Positions 9,343-18,000 of a DNA stretch of 33,110 bases are shown piece after piece. Made by a program: the position numbers and the translations under genes. The DNA is from Cognatundibacterium curvum. Lineage in GTDB: Bacteria > Pseudomonadota > Gammaproteobacteria > Burkholderiales > Burkholderiaceae_D. The notes beneath the pieces are model-generated. The model searched no databases, had not been told where the DNA came from, and saw nothing but the letters and a program-made list of their open reading frames with translations. The first letter of the stretch is position 1. The number at the start of each line of letters is the position of its first letter. The stretch lies in assembly GCF_014284235.1 (NCBI RefSeq), contig NZ_JACOGD010000006.1, positions 1-33,110 on the forward strand. Direction: 5' to 3'.

Positions 9343-10295
9343 AAGTCATTTTTGCAGGTACGCCTGAGTTCGCGGCAAGCGCGCTGGCAGCCATACACGC
9401 AGCAGGTTTTGATATCCCGCTGGTACTGACTCAACCTGACCGTCCGGCCGGACGAGGCATGCAATTGCAGGCCTCTGCCGTCAAACAATTTGCTCTCAGT
9501 CACAATTTGCCAGTGGCCCAGCCAGTCTCGCTGAAACTGGATGGAAAATTTCCGGAGGTGGCGCAAAGTGCCCATGAATTACTGCGCACTACCCCGCACG
9601 ATGTCATGGTGGTTGCGGCCTATGGCCTGATCCTGCCGGTATCTGTACTCAGCATTCCACGCTTAGGATGTCTGAATATTCATGGCTCCCTGTTACCGCG
9701 TTGGCGCGGTGCAGCACCAATACACCGCGCCATCGAAGCAGGTGATGCCGAGACCGGCATCACGATCATGCAGATGGAAGCTGGCCTGGACACAGGTCCT
9801 ATGCTGCTGAAACAAAGTATGCCAATACTGGACAGCGACACCACTGGCAGCCTGCATGACAAACTCGCCGCACTCGGTGCACAAATGATCGTCGATGCCT
9901 TACATGCCTTACAGCAAAATGGTCTGACTGCGACCGTTCAGCCTGAGGAAGGCGTCAACTATGCGGCCAAAATCAGTAAGGAAGAAGCAGCGCTGAACTT
10001 TACCCTGCCAGCCACTGAGCTGGCGCGTAAAATCCGTGCTTTTACCCCCTTTCCTGGCACCCATGCGCAATGCGCGGACCAGACCATCAAAATCTTCGCT
10101 GCCAGGGTCTTGCCGCATCAGGGCAATCTGGCACCGGGCAGCATACTGAGCGCCCATCCCCAGCAAGGTATCGTTGTCGCTTGTGGCAAGGACGCATTGC
10201 AACTGACCGAATTGCAAAAACCTGGCGGCAAACGCTTACCTGCTCAGGAATTTTTGCAGGGATTTCAATTTCCGGCTGACGCCAGCTTTTCCTGA
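9339..10295 (+). CDS. fmt: Methionyl-tRNA formyltransferase
   Basis: Transfers a formyl group from 10-formyltetrahydrofolate to initiator Met-tRNA. 318 residues, the usual length. The N-terminal Rossmann domain starts with [11 protein letters not shown] and holds QPDRPAGRG. The catalytic triad is Asn113, His115 and Asp151 in the contexts [12 protein letters not shown] and [10 protein letters not shown] (Asn106, His108 and Asp144 in E. coli). A smaller C-terminal tRNA-contacting domain starts near residue 210 ([21 protein letters not shown]). The start ATG overlaps the def stop codon. In many proteobacteria rsmB lies close downstream; here a hairpin and two lipoprotein genes follow instead. 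Confidence 0.97.
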   Translation: MKVIFAGTPEFAASALAAIHAAGFDIPLVLTQPDRPAGRGMQLQASAVKQFALSHNLPVAQPVSLKLDGKFPEVAQSAHELLRTTPHDVMVVAAYGLILPVSVLSIPRLGCLNIHGSLLPRWRGAAPIHRAIEAGDAETGITIMQMEAGLDTGPMLLKQSMPILDSDTTGSLHDKLAALGAQMIVDALHALQQNGLTATVQPEEGVNYAAKISKEEAALNFTLPATELARKIRAFTPFPGTHAQCADQTIKIFAARVLPHQGNLAPGSILSAHPQQGIVVACGKDALQLTELQKPGGKRLPAQEFLQGFQFPADASFS

Positions 10296-10308
10296 TTGTT
10301 CCTGAGGC

Positions 10309-10330
10309 GGTGCCGCAGCCCTGCGGCACC
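10309..10330 (+). terminator. Hairpin after fmt, possible terminator
   Basis: GGTGCCGCAG (10309-10318) and CTGCGGCACC (10321-10330) form a perfect 10-bp GC-rich stem with only two bases between, so the real loop must open by one or two pairs. It lies 13 bp after the fmt stop codon. No T-run follows on either strand, so it may act as a 3' mRNA-protecting structure or a Rho-linked stop rather than a simple intrinsic terminator. Confidence 0.45.
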
Positions 10331-10360
10331 CACTGCACTGTTTGCAAATGCAGCAAAAAA

Positions 10361-10386
10361 ACGACATTCCTGATCAGAAATGTCGT
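10361..10386 (-). terminator. Palindrome with T-run on minus strand
   Basis: ACGACATT (10361-10368) pairs with AATGTCGT (10379-10386); the centre holds the palindrome CTGATCAG. An A-run directly to the left makes this, on the minus strand, a hairpin followed by about seven T. It therefore looks like an intrinsic terminator for minus-strand transcription, but no minus-strand gene ends here. It could instead be an operator for the lipoprotein genes or a block to antisense transcription into fmt. Confidence 0.4.
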
Positions 10387-10550
10387 ACCAGACCCCGAGT
10401 TCCCCCCAAAATTTTTGTTTATCTCTTAGTCGACTGCAAATTCTTTCGCTGAGGATACTAGTTGTTGTATTCTTCAAGGCGGATTCAGCGTCTGCACGCT
10501 ATGCAGGGCTACGCCACTGTTTTCAGTTTCTCAGGAGTAAAGGTAAGCGG

Positions 10551-11108
10551 ATGAAGAAATTTGTTCCCGTTGCTGTCGCAGCAATGCTGCTGGCGGGTTG
10601 TGCAAGCTCCAAATTCAGCAGCTATACGGAAGCAGGCACGACAAAAAATATGGATAGTCAAACCAGCGCGTCTAACTGGTTACTGATCGCCAAGGACGTG
10701 GCTGATCAAATCAAGCTGGGTACCGATAAAATCGGCGCGCCGGTATTTGTTACACCACCAGCCAGTCCCAGTAAGTTTGCTCAGGCTTTTTATGCTCAAG
10801 TTGTAACATCGCTGGTCAATCAGGGTGTGACTGTGCGTAAATTTAATGATGGCACGGCTCAAATTATTGATATCGACACTCAGTTAGTGCGTTTTGTCCC
10901 TGAAAAACAGGTCAACCGACGCTTTCTCGGTCTGACTTCGGCTTCAGGCAATGAAGTACAGCCTAACTATGAAGTTATCGTCACGACTTCGCTGGTGAAA
11001 AATTCACAATTTGTCGCGCGCCGCACAGATGCATATCCTGTCAATGAACACGATGCGTCTTTATACAACAAAGATACGGAATTCAAATTTAAAGTTATCG
11101 GGGGCTAA
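10551..11108 (+). CDS. Putative lipoprotein, unknown family
   Basis: Predicted lipoprotein of 185 residues. The N-terminus MKKFVPVAVAAMLLAGC contains a lipobox (LLAG then Cys17) and fits the SPase II signal well. The residue after Cys is Ala, so outer-membrane sorting is expected. The mature part is a mixed alpha/beta domain with no motif I recognise. The start at 10551 is chosen because it places the signal peptide at the N-terminus and has AGGAG and AGGT upstream; an open frame continuing upstream to 10380 is discarded. The FlgO-family gene follows after only 2 bp, so the two are surely co-transcribed. By analogy with FlgO/FlgP pairs they may form a shared outer-membrane assembly, but the sequence alone does not show this. 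Confidence 0.8.
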   Translation: MKKFVPVAVAAMLLAGCASSKFSSYTEAGTTKNMDSQTSASNWLLIAKDVADQIKLGTDKIGAPVFVTPPASPSKFAQAFYAQVVTSLVNQGVTVRKFNDGTAQIIDIDTQLVRFVPEKQVNRRFLGLTSASGNEVQPNYEVIVTTSLVKNSQFVARRTDAYPVNEHDASLYNKDTEFKFKVIGG

Positions 11109-11110
11109 TA

Positions 11111-11680
11111 ATGATGAAAAAAATCGCACTTGCTGTCGGTTGCGGCTTAGTACTGAGCGCATGCTCGAATATGAACCTGCTGGGCAACCAGTCCGCCAGC
11201 TCTTCCACAGCACTGTCCTGGAAAGAAGCGGAAACCAATGAATTTATCCCAACCAACCAGAAAGCGGCAGCAGCACTGATCGCAGCAGCTGGTCCGGCTC
11301 TGGATAAATCACGACCGCTAATCGTGGCAACACTGGCCAACATCAACGCACTGGAAGAATCATCTCCGTTCGGCCGTATCGTCGCTGAACAGGTATCCGG
11401 CCAGTTTTCACGTTCCGGCTACCAGATGGTAGAGATGAAATTCCGCGATAAAGTATTCATCAAACAAAACGTCGGTGAATTACTGCTGACCCGCGAAATC
11501 AAAGAAGTCGCGACCAACCACAGCGCACAGGCGGTCATCGTCGGTACTTATGCTGAGAGTGAAAAAATGGTGTTCGTGAATCTGAAACTGATACGTCCGG
11601 GCGACAATATCGTGCTGAGCACCTACGACTATGCGGTTCCTATGGATCGCACCGTCAAATCCCTGTTAGGCCGCCGCTGA
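11111..11680 (+). CDS. FlgO family outer-membrane lipoprotein
   Basis: Predicted lipoprotein of 189 residues: signal peptide MMKKIALAVGCGLVLSAC with lipobox LSA-Cys18. The mature part fits the FlgO domain: VATLANINALEESSPFGRIVAEQV, split here as strand, turn and helix, then a GYQMVEMKF strand, LLLTREIKEVA and VIVGTYAESEKMVFVNLKL. In Vibrio, FlgO is an outer-membrane protein needed for flagellar stability. No flagellar gene is in this window, and many FlgO-domain lipoproteins occur outside flagellar loci, so I do not give a gene symbol. ATG codons at 11111 and 11114 are both usable. The gene is followed by a terminator at 11704. Confidence 0.8.
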   Translation: MMKKIALAVGCGLVLSACSNMNLLGNQSASSSTALSWKEAETNEFIPTNQKAAAALIAAAGPALDKSRPLIVATLANINALEESSPFGRIVAEQVSGQFSRSGYQMVEMKFRDKVFIKQNVGELLLTREIKEVATNHSAQAVIVGTYAESEKMVFVNLKLIRPGDNIVLSTYDYAVPMDRTVKSLLGRR

Positions 11681-11703
11681 TACGACGCGCTGCGCAAGGA
11701 TGA

Positions 11704-11733
11704 AAGCCCGTCATGTGATGGTGGGCTTTTTTA
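11704..11733 (+). terminator. Intrinsic terminator after lipoprotein genes
   Basis: An AAGCCC arm and a GGGCTT arm with a partly paired interior are followed by TTTTTT on the plus strand, 24 bp after the FlgO-family gene. The A/T flanks are close to symmetrical, so it may also stop transcripts of the convergent nhaR-like gene that ends at 11756. Confidence 0.8.
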
Positions 11734-11755
11734 TGTCGCCGCCAACAGCAGGCTA

Positions 11756-12655
11756 TCAGGGCAGCACTGCTGAACGGGCCGCCTCGCTGATGGCGAGTAC
11801 CGCCGGATGGGTGATCTTACGCTGGATAGAAATCGCGTAAAACTGTTCCTGAATTTCAGGCGTTTGCCCTATCAACTCCACGTCATACTGACGCATCACT
11901 CTGTCCATGATCACCGTTGGCGCAGCAAACACCCCGGCGCCAGCCTGACCAAAGGCACTCATGAGCGCACTGTCATCAAATTCCCCTGTCACCTTAGGGT
12001 GCAATTGTTGCTGATCCAGCCATTGCAGCAAACGGCCGCGTAAGGCCGCATCTTCGCCGGGTAACAAAAATGGTGCACCATCCAGTAAAGCCGGAAAACT
12101 GTCCGGCAGGCTGGCGCGCAACGCAGCTGTCGCAAAAAAACTGATCCCGGATTCAGCCAGCAAATGGCTGTAACCGCGTACATTGGCGGTCACCGGCATA
12201 GGACTGTCCGACAACACCACATCCAGCTTATGCATCGCCAGTTCCGCTAACAGCAATTCCAGCTTGCCCTCGCGGCAGTTAATGCGCAAGGTCTGCGGCA
12301 GACTCATGGCTGGTTCCAACAATTGGTAGGCCACTGTCTTGGGTACCGCATCGGACACCCCGACCCGCAGCTGCACGGTACGCGCAGTCGGTCTGTGATG
12401 CAGCACTTCTTCCAACTCACGGCCCAAGGCGAAGATATCTTCTGCATAGCTGAATACCAGACGCCCCGCCTCGGTCAGCTCCAGGTTACGACCTTGCTTG
12501 CGAAATAAGGCTTCCCCCTGCATTTCTTCAAACAGCGCGAGCTGGCCGCTGATAGTTTGCGGCGTCAAATGCAGTTGTTCACTGGCGCGCGCGATGCTGC
12601 CGGATTTCGCCACCATCCAAAAGTAATGCAAGTGTTTGTAGTTTAAAGCTGGCAT
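11756..12655 (-). CDS. nhaR: LysR-type regulator, NhaR-like
   Basis: Transcription regulator of 299 residues. The N-terminal winged helix-turn-helix (about residues 5-65) reads NYKHLHYFWMVAKSGSIARA then LHLTPQTISGQL, the pattern of E. coli NhaR (NYNHLYYFW...LTPQTITGQI). Similarity continues into the effector domain: HKLDVVLSDSP, GISFF, FLLPGEDAALRGRLLQW, GEFDDSALMSAFGQAGAGVFAAPT and HPAVL all have close counterparts in NhaR. NhaR activates the sodium/proton antiporter gene nhaA in response to sodium at high pH. No nhaA is adjacent; the divergent neighbours are yccA and alx. The ATG at 12655 gives the canonical N-terminus but has no visible ribosome binding site; the only upstream alternative is a TTG at 12679. 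The symbol rests on similarity, and the true target genes are unknown. Confidence 0.85.
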   Translation of the reverse strand: MPALNYKHLHYFWMVAKSGSIARASEQLHLTPQTISGQLALFEEMQGEALFRKQGRNLELTEAGRLVFSYAEDIFALGRELEEVLHHRPTARTVQLRVGVSDAVPKTVAYQLLEPAMSLPQTLRINCREGKLELLLAELAMHKLDVVLSDSPMPVTANVRGYSHLLAESGISFFATAALRASLPDSFPALLDGAPFLLPGEDAALRGRLLQWLDQQQLHPKVTGEFDDSALMSAFGQAGAGVFAAPTVIMDRVMRQYDVELIGQTPEIQEQFYAISIQRKITHPAVLAISEAARSAVLP

Positions 12656-12727
12656 AAACAAGCAGGCTGAGACGAACAAGAAGGAAGCAAAAATCTAAGC
12701 TTGCACTGTGCAGATAGATTCAGCACG

Positions 12728-12748
12728 CGTAAAACATCGATTTTTACG
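12728..12748. promoter_or_regulatory. Palindrome between nhaR-like gene and yccA
   Basis: CGTAAAA (12728-12734) and TTTTACG (12742-12748) form a perfect 7-7-7 inverted repeat in the 223-bp divergent gap. LysR regulators bind such AT-flanked dyads in divergent promoters. It lies about 75 bp upstream of the regulator's start codon and 130 bp upstream of yccA. Assignment as an NhaR operator is inference. Confidence 0.4.
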
Positions 12749-12878
12749 AAGTATTTATCAATTATATTCGACTTTTCTTTCAATTTGCTTGCAACTAGAC
12801 TGCAGCTACCTTCTGTTGGGAAGGGGAAGTCCTGTTCTTGGGAATATGTATGAGACTTCAACATTTCAGGAGAAAAGC

Positions 12879-13565
12879 ATGAAAATCTTGAGCCGTTCGA
12901 CTGCACGTGATGTGCAATCTGTCGACTATACCGATACCACCGCGAGTGACAGCCATAAGGTATTACGCAATACCTATATGCTGCTGTCGATGACACTGCT
13001 GTTTTCCGCGCTGACCGCAGGGCTCAGTGTGGCATTTGCAATACCGGGGCCGGGTATCATCATCACCCTGGTCGCCTATTTCGGCCTGCTGTTTGTGGTG
13101 ACTAAATTACGTAACAGTGGCTGGGGTATTGCTGCTGTATTTGCGCTGACTGGCTTCCTGGGTTACACCCTGGGACCTATACTGAGTGTCTATCTGAAGA
13201 TGCCAGGCGGCTCTTCCATTGTGATGACGGCCATGGGTCTGACCGGTCTGATTTTCATGGGTCTGTCCGCTTACGTGCTGGTCAGCAAGCGTGATTTCAG
13301 CTTCATGGGCGGCTTCCTGATGGCGGGCATGATCGTGGCACTGGTCGCGAGTCTGGGTGCGATTTTCTTCCAGATTCCAGCTTTGTCTCTGGCGATTTCC
13401 GGTGTGATGGTGCTGCTGATGTCAGGCATGATCCTGTTTGAAACCAGCAATATCATCCGTGGTGGTGAAACTAACTACATCATGGCAACCGTCAGCCTGT
13501 ACATCACTATTTTCAACTTATTCACCAGCCTGTTGCAGTTGCTGGGATTTATGGAAAAAGAGTAA
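12879..13565 (+). CDS. yccA: YccA, Bax inhibitor-1 family membrane protein
   Basis: Inner-membrane protein of 228 residues with seven predicted membrane segments. In E. coli YccA binds the membrane protease FtsH and is also a slow substrate of it, protecting SecY when translocons jam. Identity with E. coli YccA is visible along the whole length: SHKVLRNTYMLLS near the N-terminus, FTGFLGY-like FALTGFLGYTLGPIL in the middle, and GMILFETSNIIRGGETNY followed by ATVSLY near the end. The ATG at 12879 has AGGAG 7 bp upstream; the frame is open further upstream, but without conserved residues. The alx gene follows after 3 bp. The N-terminal 30 residues are polar and cytoplasmic. Confidence 0.93.
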   Translation: MKILSRSTARDVQSVDYTDTTASDSHKVLRNTYMLLSMTLLFSALTAGLSVAFAIPGPGIIITLVAYFGLLFVVTKLRNSGWGIAAVFALTGFLGYTLGPILSVYLKMPGGSSIVMTAMGLTGLIFMGLSAYVLVSKRDFSFMGGFLMAGMIVALVASLGAIFFQIPALSLAISGVMVLLMSGMILFETSNIIRGGETNYIMATVSLYITIFNLFTSLLQLLGFMEKE

Positions 13566-13568
13566 GCC

Positions 13569-14528
13569 ATGATACATTCCGTCGCACAGCCCTGGATGTG
13601 GGCAGTATTTATCGTTTTTGTGTTAGCTATGTTAGCCGTCGACGTGTTTGCGCTGGGCGGCTCCAAGGCACATAAAGTCAGCGTCCGGGAAGCGGCGGGA
13701 TGGTCCATCGTCTGGGTGGCACTGGCACTGGCCTTCGATTTCGGTCTGTGGATATATCTGAGCGAAACCGTGGGCCGTGAGCTGGCAACCGTCAAGGCGA
13801 TGGAATTTTTGACCGGCTATGTGATAGAAAAATCTCTGTCGGTCGACAATGTCTTCGTGTTCCTGATGATCTTCGCGCATTTCAACGTACCACCGCAATA
13901 TCAGCGTAAAGTCTTGCTGTACGGCGTACTGGGCGCAATCATCATGCGCATCATCATGGTACTGGCGGGCAGCTGGGTCGTAACACAGTTTTCCTGGGTA
14001 CTGTATCTGTTTGGCGTATTCCTGCTGATTACCGGTTTCCGTATGCTGGTCAGCGTTGAACAGGAACCGGATATAGAAGCTAATCCGGTACTGCGCCTGG
14101 CGAAAAAAATACTGCCTTTTACCAAAGAATTTCATGGTGAAAAATTCAGCATCAAAGAAAACGGCAAACGCGTTTTCACGCCCTTGCTGCTGGTCTTGAT
14201 ACTGATAGAAATTTCAGATGTAATTTTTGCGGTGGATTCGATTCCGGCGATTTTTGCAGTGACGACCGATCCCTTCATCGTATTCACCTCGAATATCTTT
14301 GCCATCATGGGACTGCGTGCTTTGTACTTCCTGCTGGCAGATATGGCGGATCGCTTCCACCTGTTGAAATTCGGCCTGGCTTTTGTGCTGATGTTCGTCG
14401 GTATCAAGATGCTCATCGTCGAATGGATGCATGTACCGACCGGTGTCTCTTTAATGGTCATCGGCACCATTCTGGGCGGCTCTATCATCGCCAGCCTGTT
14501 TGTGACGCGCCATAAAAAACACAACTAA
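13569..14528 (+). CDS. alx: TerC/Alx family membrane protein
   Basis: Inner-membrane protein of 319 residues, nearly the size of E. coli Alx (321). It has about nine hydrophobic segments and the acidic membrane motifs of the family: Asp93 in SVDNVFVF, and Asp217 and Asp223 in SDVIFAVDSIPAIFAV. TerC/Alx proteins take part in manganese export, and Alx of E. coli is strongly induced at high pH through a manganese-sensing yybP-ykoY riboswitch. I see no such riboswitch here. The gene follows yccA by 3 bp and is most likely co-transcribed with it. The ATG at 13569 is the only sensible start. A cytoplasmic loop near residues 155-200 is rich in Lys and Glu. It could also be labelled generically as TerC family. 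Confidence 0.9.
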   Translation: MIHSVAQPWMWAVFIVFVLAMLAVDVFALGGSKAHKVSVREAAGWSIVWVALALAFDFGLWIYLSETVGRELATVKAMEFLTGYVIEKSLSVDNVFVFLMIFAHFNVPPQYQRKVLLYGVLGAIIMRIIMVLAGSWVVTQFSWVLYLFGVFLLITGFRMLVSVEQEPDIEANPVLRLAKKILPFTKEFHGEKFSIKENGKRVFTPLLLVLILIEISDVIFAVDSIPAIFAVTTDPFIVFTSNIFAIMGLRALYFLLADMADRFHLLKFGLAFVLMFVGIKMLIVEWMHVPTGVSLMVIGTILGGSIIASLFVTRHKKHN

Positions 14529-14539
14529 GTTCTGCCCAT

Positions 14540-14568
14540 CCACGCTCGCCGCACACTGGCGGGCGTGG
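14540..14568 (+). terminator. Hairpin after alx
   Basis: CCACGC...GCGTGG with an inner CGCC/GGCG extension and one G-T pair encloses a 7-base loop, 11 bp after the alx stop codon. There is no T-run, so it probably protects the 3' end or assists the strong terminator at 14607. Confidence 0.4.
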
Positions 14569-14606
14569 CACCTGATTCGCTTTAGATTCCATGTAGATTC
14601 CCTTTT

Positions 14607-14641
14607 GGCATATCTCTCTGTTGAGGATATGCCTTTTTTTT
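14607..14641 (+). terminator. Strong intrinsic terminator of yccA-alx
   Basis: GGCATATC (14607-14614) pairs perfectly with GATATGCC (14626-14633) and is followed by eight T. This is a textbook Rho-independent terminator, 79 bp beyond the alx stop codon. Confidence 0.92.
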
Positions 14642-14841
14642 ACGCTTATTTTCTGTTTATTTTTCACTGACAGACAGCACAGATGGTCGCGCCCGCAGCA
14701 GCGAAATTATGTGAACTGCTTGCAAACAGTCTGTGGTTTTTTGCATAAAGATCATAAGCATCTGCCCAAAATGTATAAACAAAATCCTGCAAACACCGGG
14801 CCTGACGGGTCCAAGCCATTGATTTGACGTATAATTTCTCC

Positions 14842-14939
14842 TCAGCGCCGATTTGAGATTCAGATTGCGGGCGCATAATAAATGCTGCTAAAAGGACCCG
14901 ACCCGATCCGCATGCATGCATCAGCCGATCGGGTTTTTT
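14842..14939 (+). ncRNA. Candidate small RNA or attenuator leader
   Basis: A perfect TATAAT at 14830-14835 would start transcription near 14842. A terminator ends about 98 bases later: ACCCGATC (14901-14908) pairs with GATCGGGT (14927-14934), followed by six T. The terminator loop contains GCATGCATGC. Upstream, GCGCC (14845-14849) can pair with GGCGC (14870-14874). No open reading frame of note lies inside. It could be an independent small RNA or a leader whose terminator controls metH about 100 bp downstream. No good -35 box is visible, which is the main weakness. Confidence 0.4.
14901..14939 (+). terminator. Intrinsic terminator upstream of metH
   Basis: Perfect 8-bp stem ACCCGATC/GATCGGGT with an 18-base loop, followed by TTTTTT. 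It points towards metH and lies about 100 bp before its start codon, so it ends an unidentified short transcript or acts as an attenuator. Confidence 0.75.
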
Positions 14940-15036
14940 ATTATCAGGACGCAGAGCGTAGCAGTCTGGATGACTGACTGACAATGGCGATCAAACGCCG
15001 AGCAGCTCCCGCCTCCTTGTTGAACGAGTAAACATC

Positions 15037-18000
15037 ATGACTACAACTGTGCCTGTCTCTGCTACCGAAACCCGCTTGCGCACCCTGCTGCAACAACGCA
15101 TCCTGATCCTGGATGGCGCGATGGGCACCATGATCCAGCGTTACAAACTGACCGAAGCCGATTACCGTGGCGAGCGTTTTCAACACTTCACCGGCCCCGA
15201 AGGCGTGCGCGAATTATTCGTCAAAGGGAATAATGAATTACTGTCGCTGACCCGTCCCGATGTGATCGCTGAAATCCATGAACAATACCTGGCGGCCGGT
15301 GCGGATCTGATTGAAACCAATACCTTCGGTGCGACTACAGTTGCGCAGGACGACTACCATATGGCGCATCTGGCCTATGAGATGAACGTGGCATCGGCCA
15401 GAATTGCACGCGCCGCCTGCGATAAGTACTCGACCCCGGACAAGCCACGCTTTGTCGCGGGCGCACTGGGACCAACGCCTAAGACCGCCTCCATCTCACC
15501 CGATGTGAATGATCCGGCGGCGCGTAATGTCACGTTTGACCAACTGGTCACGGCTTATCACGAACAGGTGCGTGGCCTGATTGAAGGCGGCGCTGATGTG
15601 CTGCTGGTCGAAACCATCTTCGATACGCTCAACTGTAAAGCGGCGCTGTTCGCTATCGATCAGTATTTCGAGGAAAGCGGTCAGCGTCTGCCTATCATGA
15701 TTTCCGGTACCGTCACCGATGCCTCCGGCCGTATCCTGTCGGGACAAACGGTACCCGCTTTCTGGAATTCGGTACGCCATGCCAAACCGCTCACCATCGG
15801 CCTGAACTGTGCACTCGGTGCCACGCTGATGCGTCCGTATGCTGAAGAATTATCCAAAATCGCCGATACCTTTGTCTGTATTTATCCGAATGCGGGTTTG
15901 CCTAACCCCATGAGCGACACTGGCTTTGATGAACTGCCGGCGGATACCTCGGCCCTGCTCAAAGAATTCGCCGAAGCCGGCTTCATCAACATCGCCGGTG
16001 GCTGCTGCGGCACCACACCAGCGCATATCAAGGCCATCGCCGATCTGCTGCAAACCCAGGCGCCGCGCCAGTTACCGCAGATCGCGCCAGCCATGCGCCT
16101 GTCCGGGCTGGAGCCTTTCACCATCGATGAACAAAGCCTGTTCGTCAATGTCGGTGAGCGTACTAACGTCACCGGCTCCAAGGCTTTTGCGCGTCTGATC
16201 CTCAACGAGCAATACGATGAAGCGCTGGCGGTTGCGCGTCAGCAGGTAGAAAACGGTGCGCAAATCATCGACATCAATATGGATGAAGCGATGCTTGATT
16301 CGCTGGCAGCGATGACACGCTTCCTGAATCTGATCGCCTCGGAACCCGATATTGCGCGCGTCCCTATCATGATCGACTCCTCCAAATGGTCGGTGATCGA
16401 AGCGGGTCTGAAATGCGTGCAGGGTAAGGCGATTGTGAACTCGATCTCCATGAAAGAAGGCGAAGCCGAATTCCTGCGTCAGGCCACCCTGTGCAAACGC
16501 TATGGTGCAGCGGTGATCGTGATGGCATTCGACGAAACCGGTCAGGCCGATACCTATGCGCGTAAAACGGAAATCTGCGAACGCGCTTACCGTCTGCTGG
16601 TCGATCAGATTCAGTTCGATCCTCAGGATATTATTTTTGATCCGAATATCTTTGCGGTCGCGACCGGTATCGAAGAACACAATAACTACGCAGTAGACTT
16701 TATCGAAGCGACGCGCTGGATACATCAGAATCTGCCGGGTGCCAAAATCAGCGGCGGCGTATCGAATGTGAGCTTCTCTTTCCGTGGCAATGATCCGGCA
16801 CGCGAAGCCATCCATACCGTGTTCCTGTATCACGCGATTCAGGCTGGCATGACTATGGGCATAGTGAATGCGGGCATGATAGGGGTGTATAGCGAGCTCG
16901 ATCCCGAACTGCGCGAACGGGTCGAGGACGTCGTGCTGAACCGGTGCGATGATGCGACCGAGCGCATGATCGAATTCGCCGCCACCCTCAAAGCTGGTGG
17001 CAAAAAAGAAGAAGCGACGCTGGAATGGCGCAATGACCCGGTTGAAAAACGCCTGGCCCACGCGCTGGTACACGGCATCACACAATGGATAGTGGAAGAC
17101 ACCGAACTGGCGCGCCAGCAATTTGAGCGCCCTATCCAGGTCATCGAAGGACCGCTGATGGATGGCATGAACATCGTCGGAGATCTGTTCGGACAAGGCA
17201 AAATGTTCTTGCCGCAGGTGGTCAAATCGGCGCGTGTGATGAAGCAGGCTGTGGCGCATCTGGTGCCCTTCATCGAAGAAGAAAAGAAACGCAGCGGCGA
17301 TCACAAACCGAAGGGCAAAATCGTGATTGCCACCGTCAAAGGCGACGTGCATGACATCGGTAAAAACATCGTGACCGTGGTCCTGCAATGTAATAACTTT
17401 GAAGTCGTGAACATGGGCGTGATGGTGCCCTGCTCAGAAATCCTGGCCAAAGCCAAAGCGGAAAATGCCGACATCATCGGCTTGTCCGGTCTGATCACGC
17501 CATCGCTGGAAGAAATGGCCTATGTCGCCAAAGAGATGCAACGCGATCCGCATTTCCGTATGATGAAAATCCCGCTGCTGATCGGCGGCGCCACCACCAG
17601 CCGCGCGCATACTGCGGTCAAGATAGCGCCGAATTATGAAGGTCCGGTGGTCTATGTACCGGATGCCTCGCGCTCTGTATCGGTTGCGCAGTCGCTGCTG
17701 ACACCGGAAAGCCGCGAGCAATACATTGCTGAACTTGGCAGCGATTACGAACGTATCCGGATTCAGCATGCGAATAAAAAAGCCACACCTATGCTGACGC
17801 TGGAACAGGCACGTGCCAATAAGATGCGGGTTTCATTCAGCGGCGCAGAAGCACCGGTGAAACCGAAATTCATCGGCCGCCGTGTATTTAAAAATGTCGA
17901 TCTGGCCACCATCGCTAACTACATAGACTGGGGTCCGTTCTTCCAGACCTGGGATCTGGCCGGGCCTTTCCCAGCCATCCTGAGCGATGAAATCGTCGGC

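Larger units (their letters stand above)
14642..15036 (+). other. metH leader region
   Basis: About 395 bp without a protein gene between the alx terminator and metH. It holds a TATAAT box, a GC-rich stem and a complete intrinsic terminator (listed separately), then about 97 bp with a small GGCG/CGCC hairpin near 14983-14996 before the metH start. I looked for cobalamin (B12 box GCCACTG) and S-adenosylhomocysteine riboswitch patterns, the usual controls for metH, and saw neither. Confidence 0.5.

Noticed and set aside
12656..12878. Manganese (yybP-ykoY) riboswitch before yccA-alx
   Set aside because: E. coli alx has one, but the conserved core loops are not visible here.
14642..15036. Cobalamin or SAH riboswitch before metH
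   Set aside because: No B12 box and no SAH-type conserved core could be found by eye.
16072..17388. 438-residue open frame antisense to metH
   Set aside because: Lies wholly within metH on the other strand; composition is a His/Phe/Arg-rich shadow of the metH codons and it has no recognisable motif.
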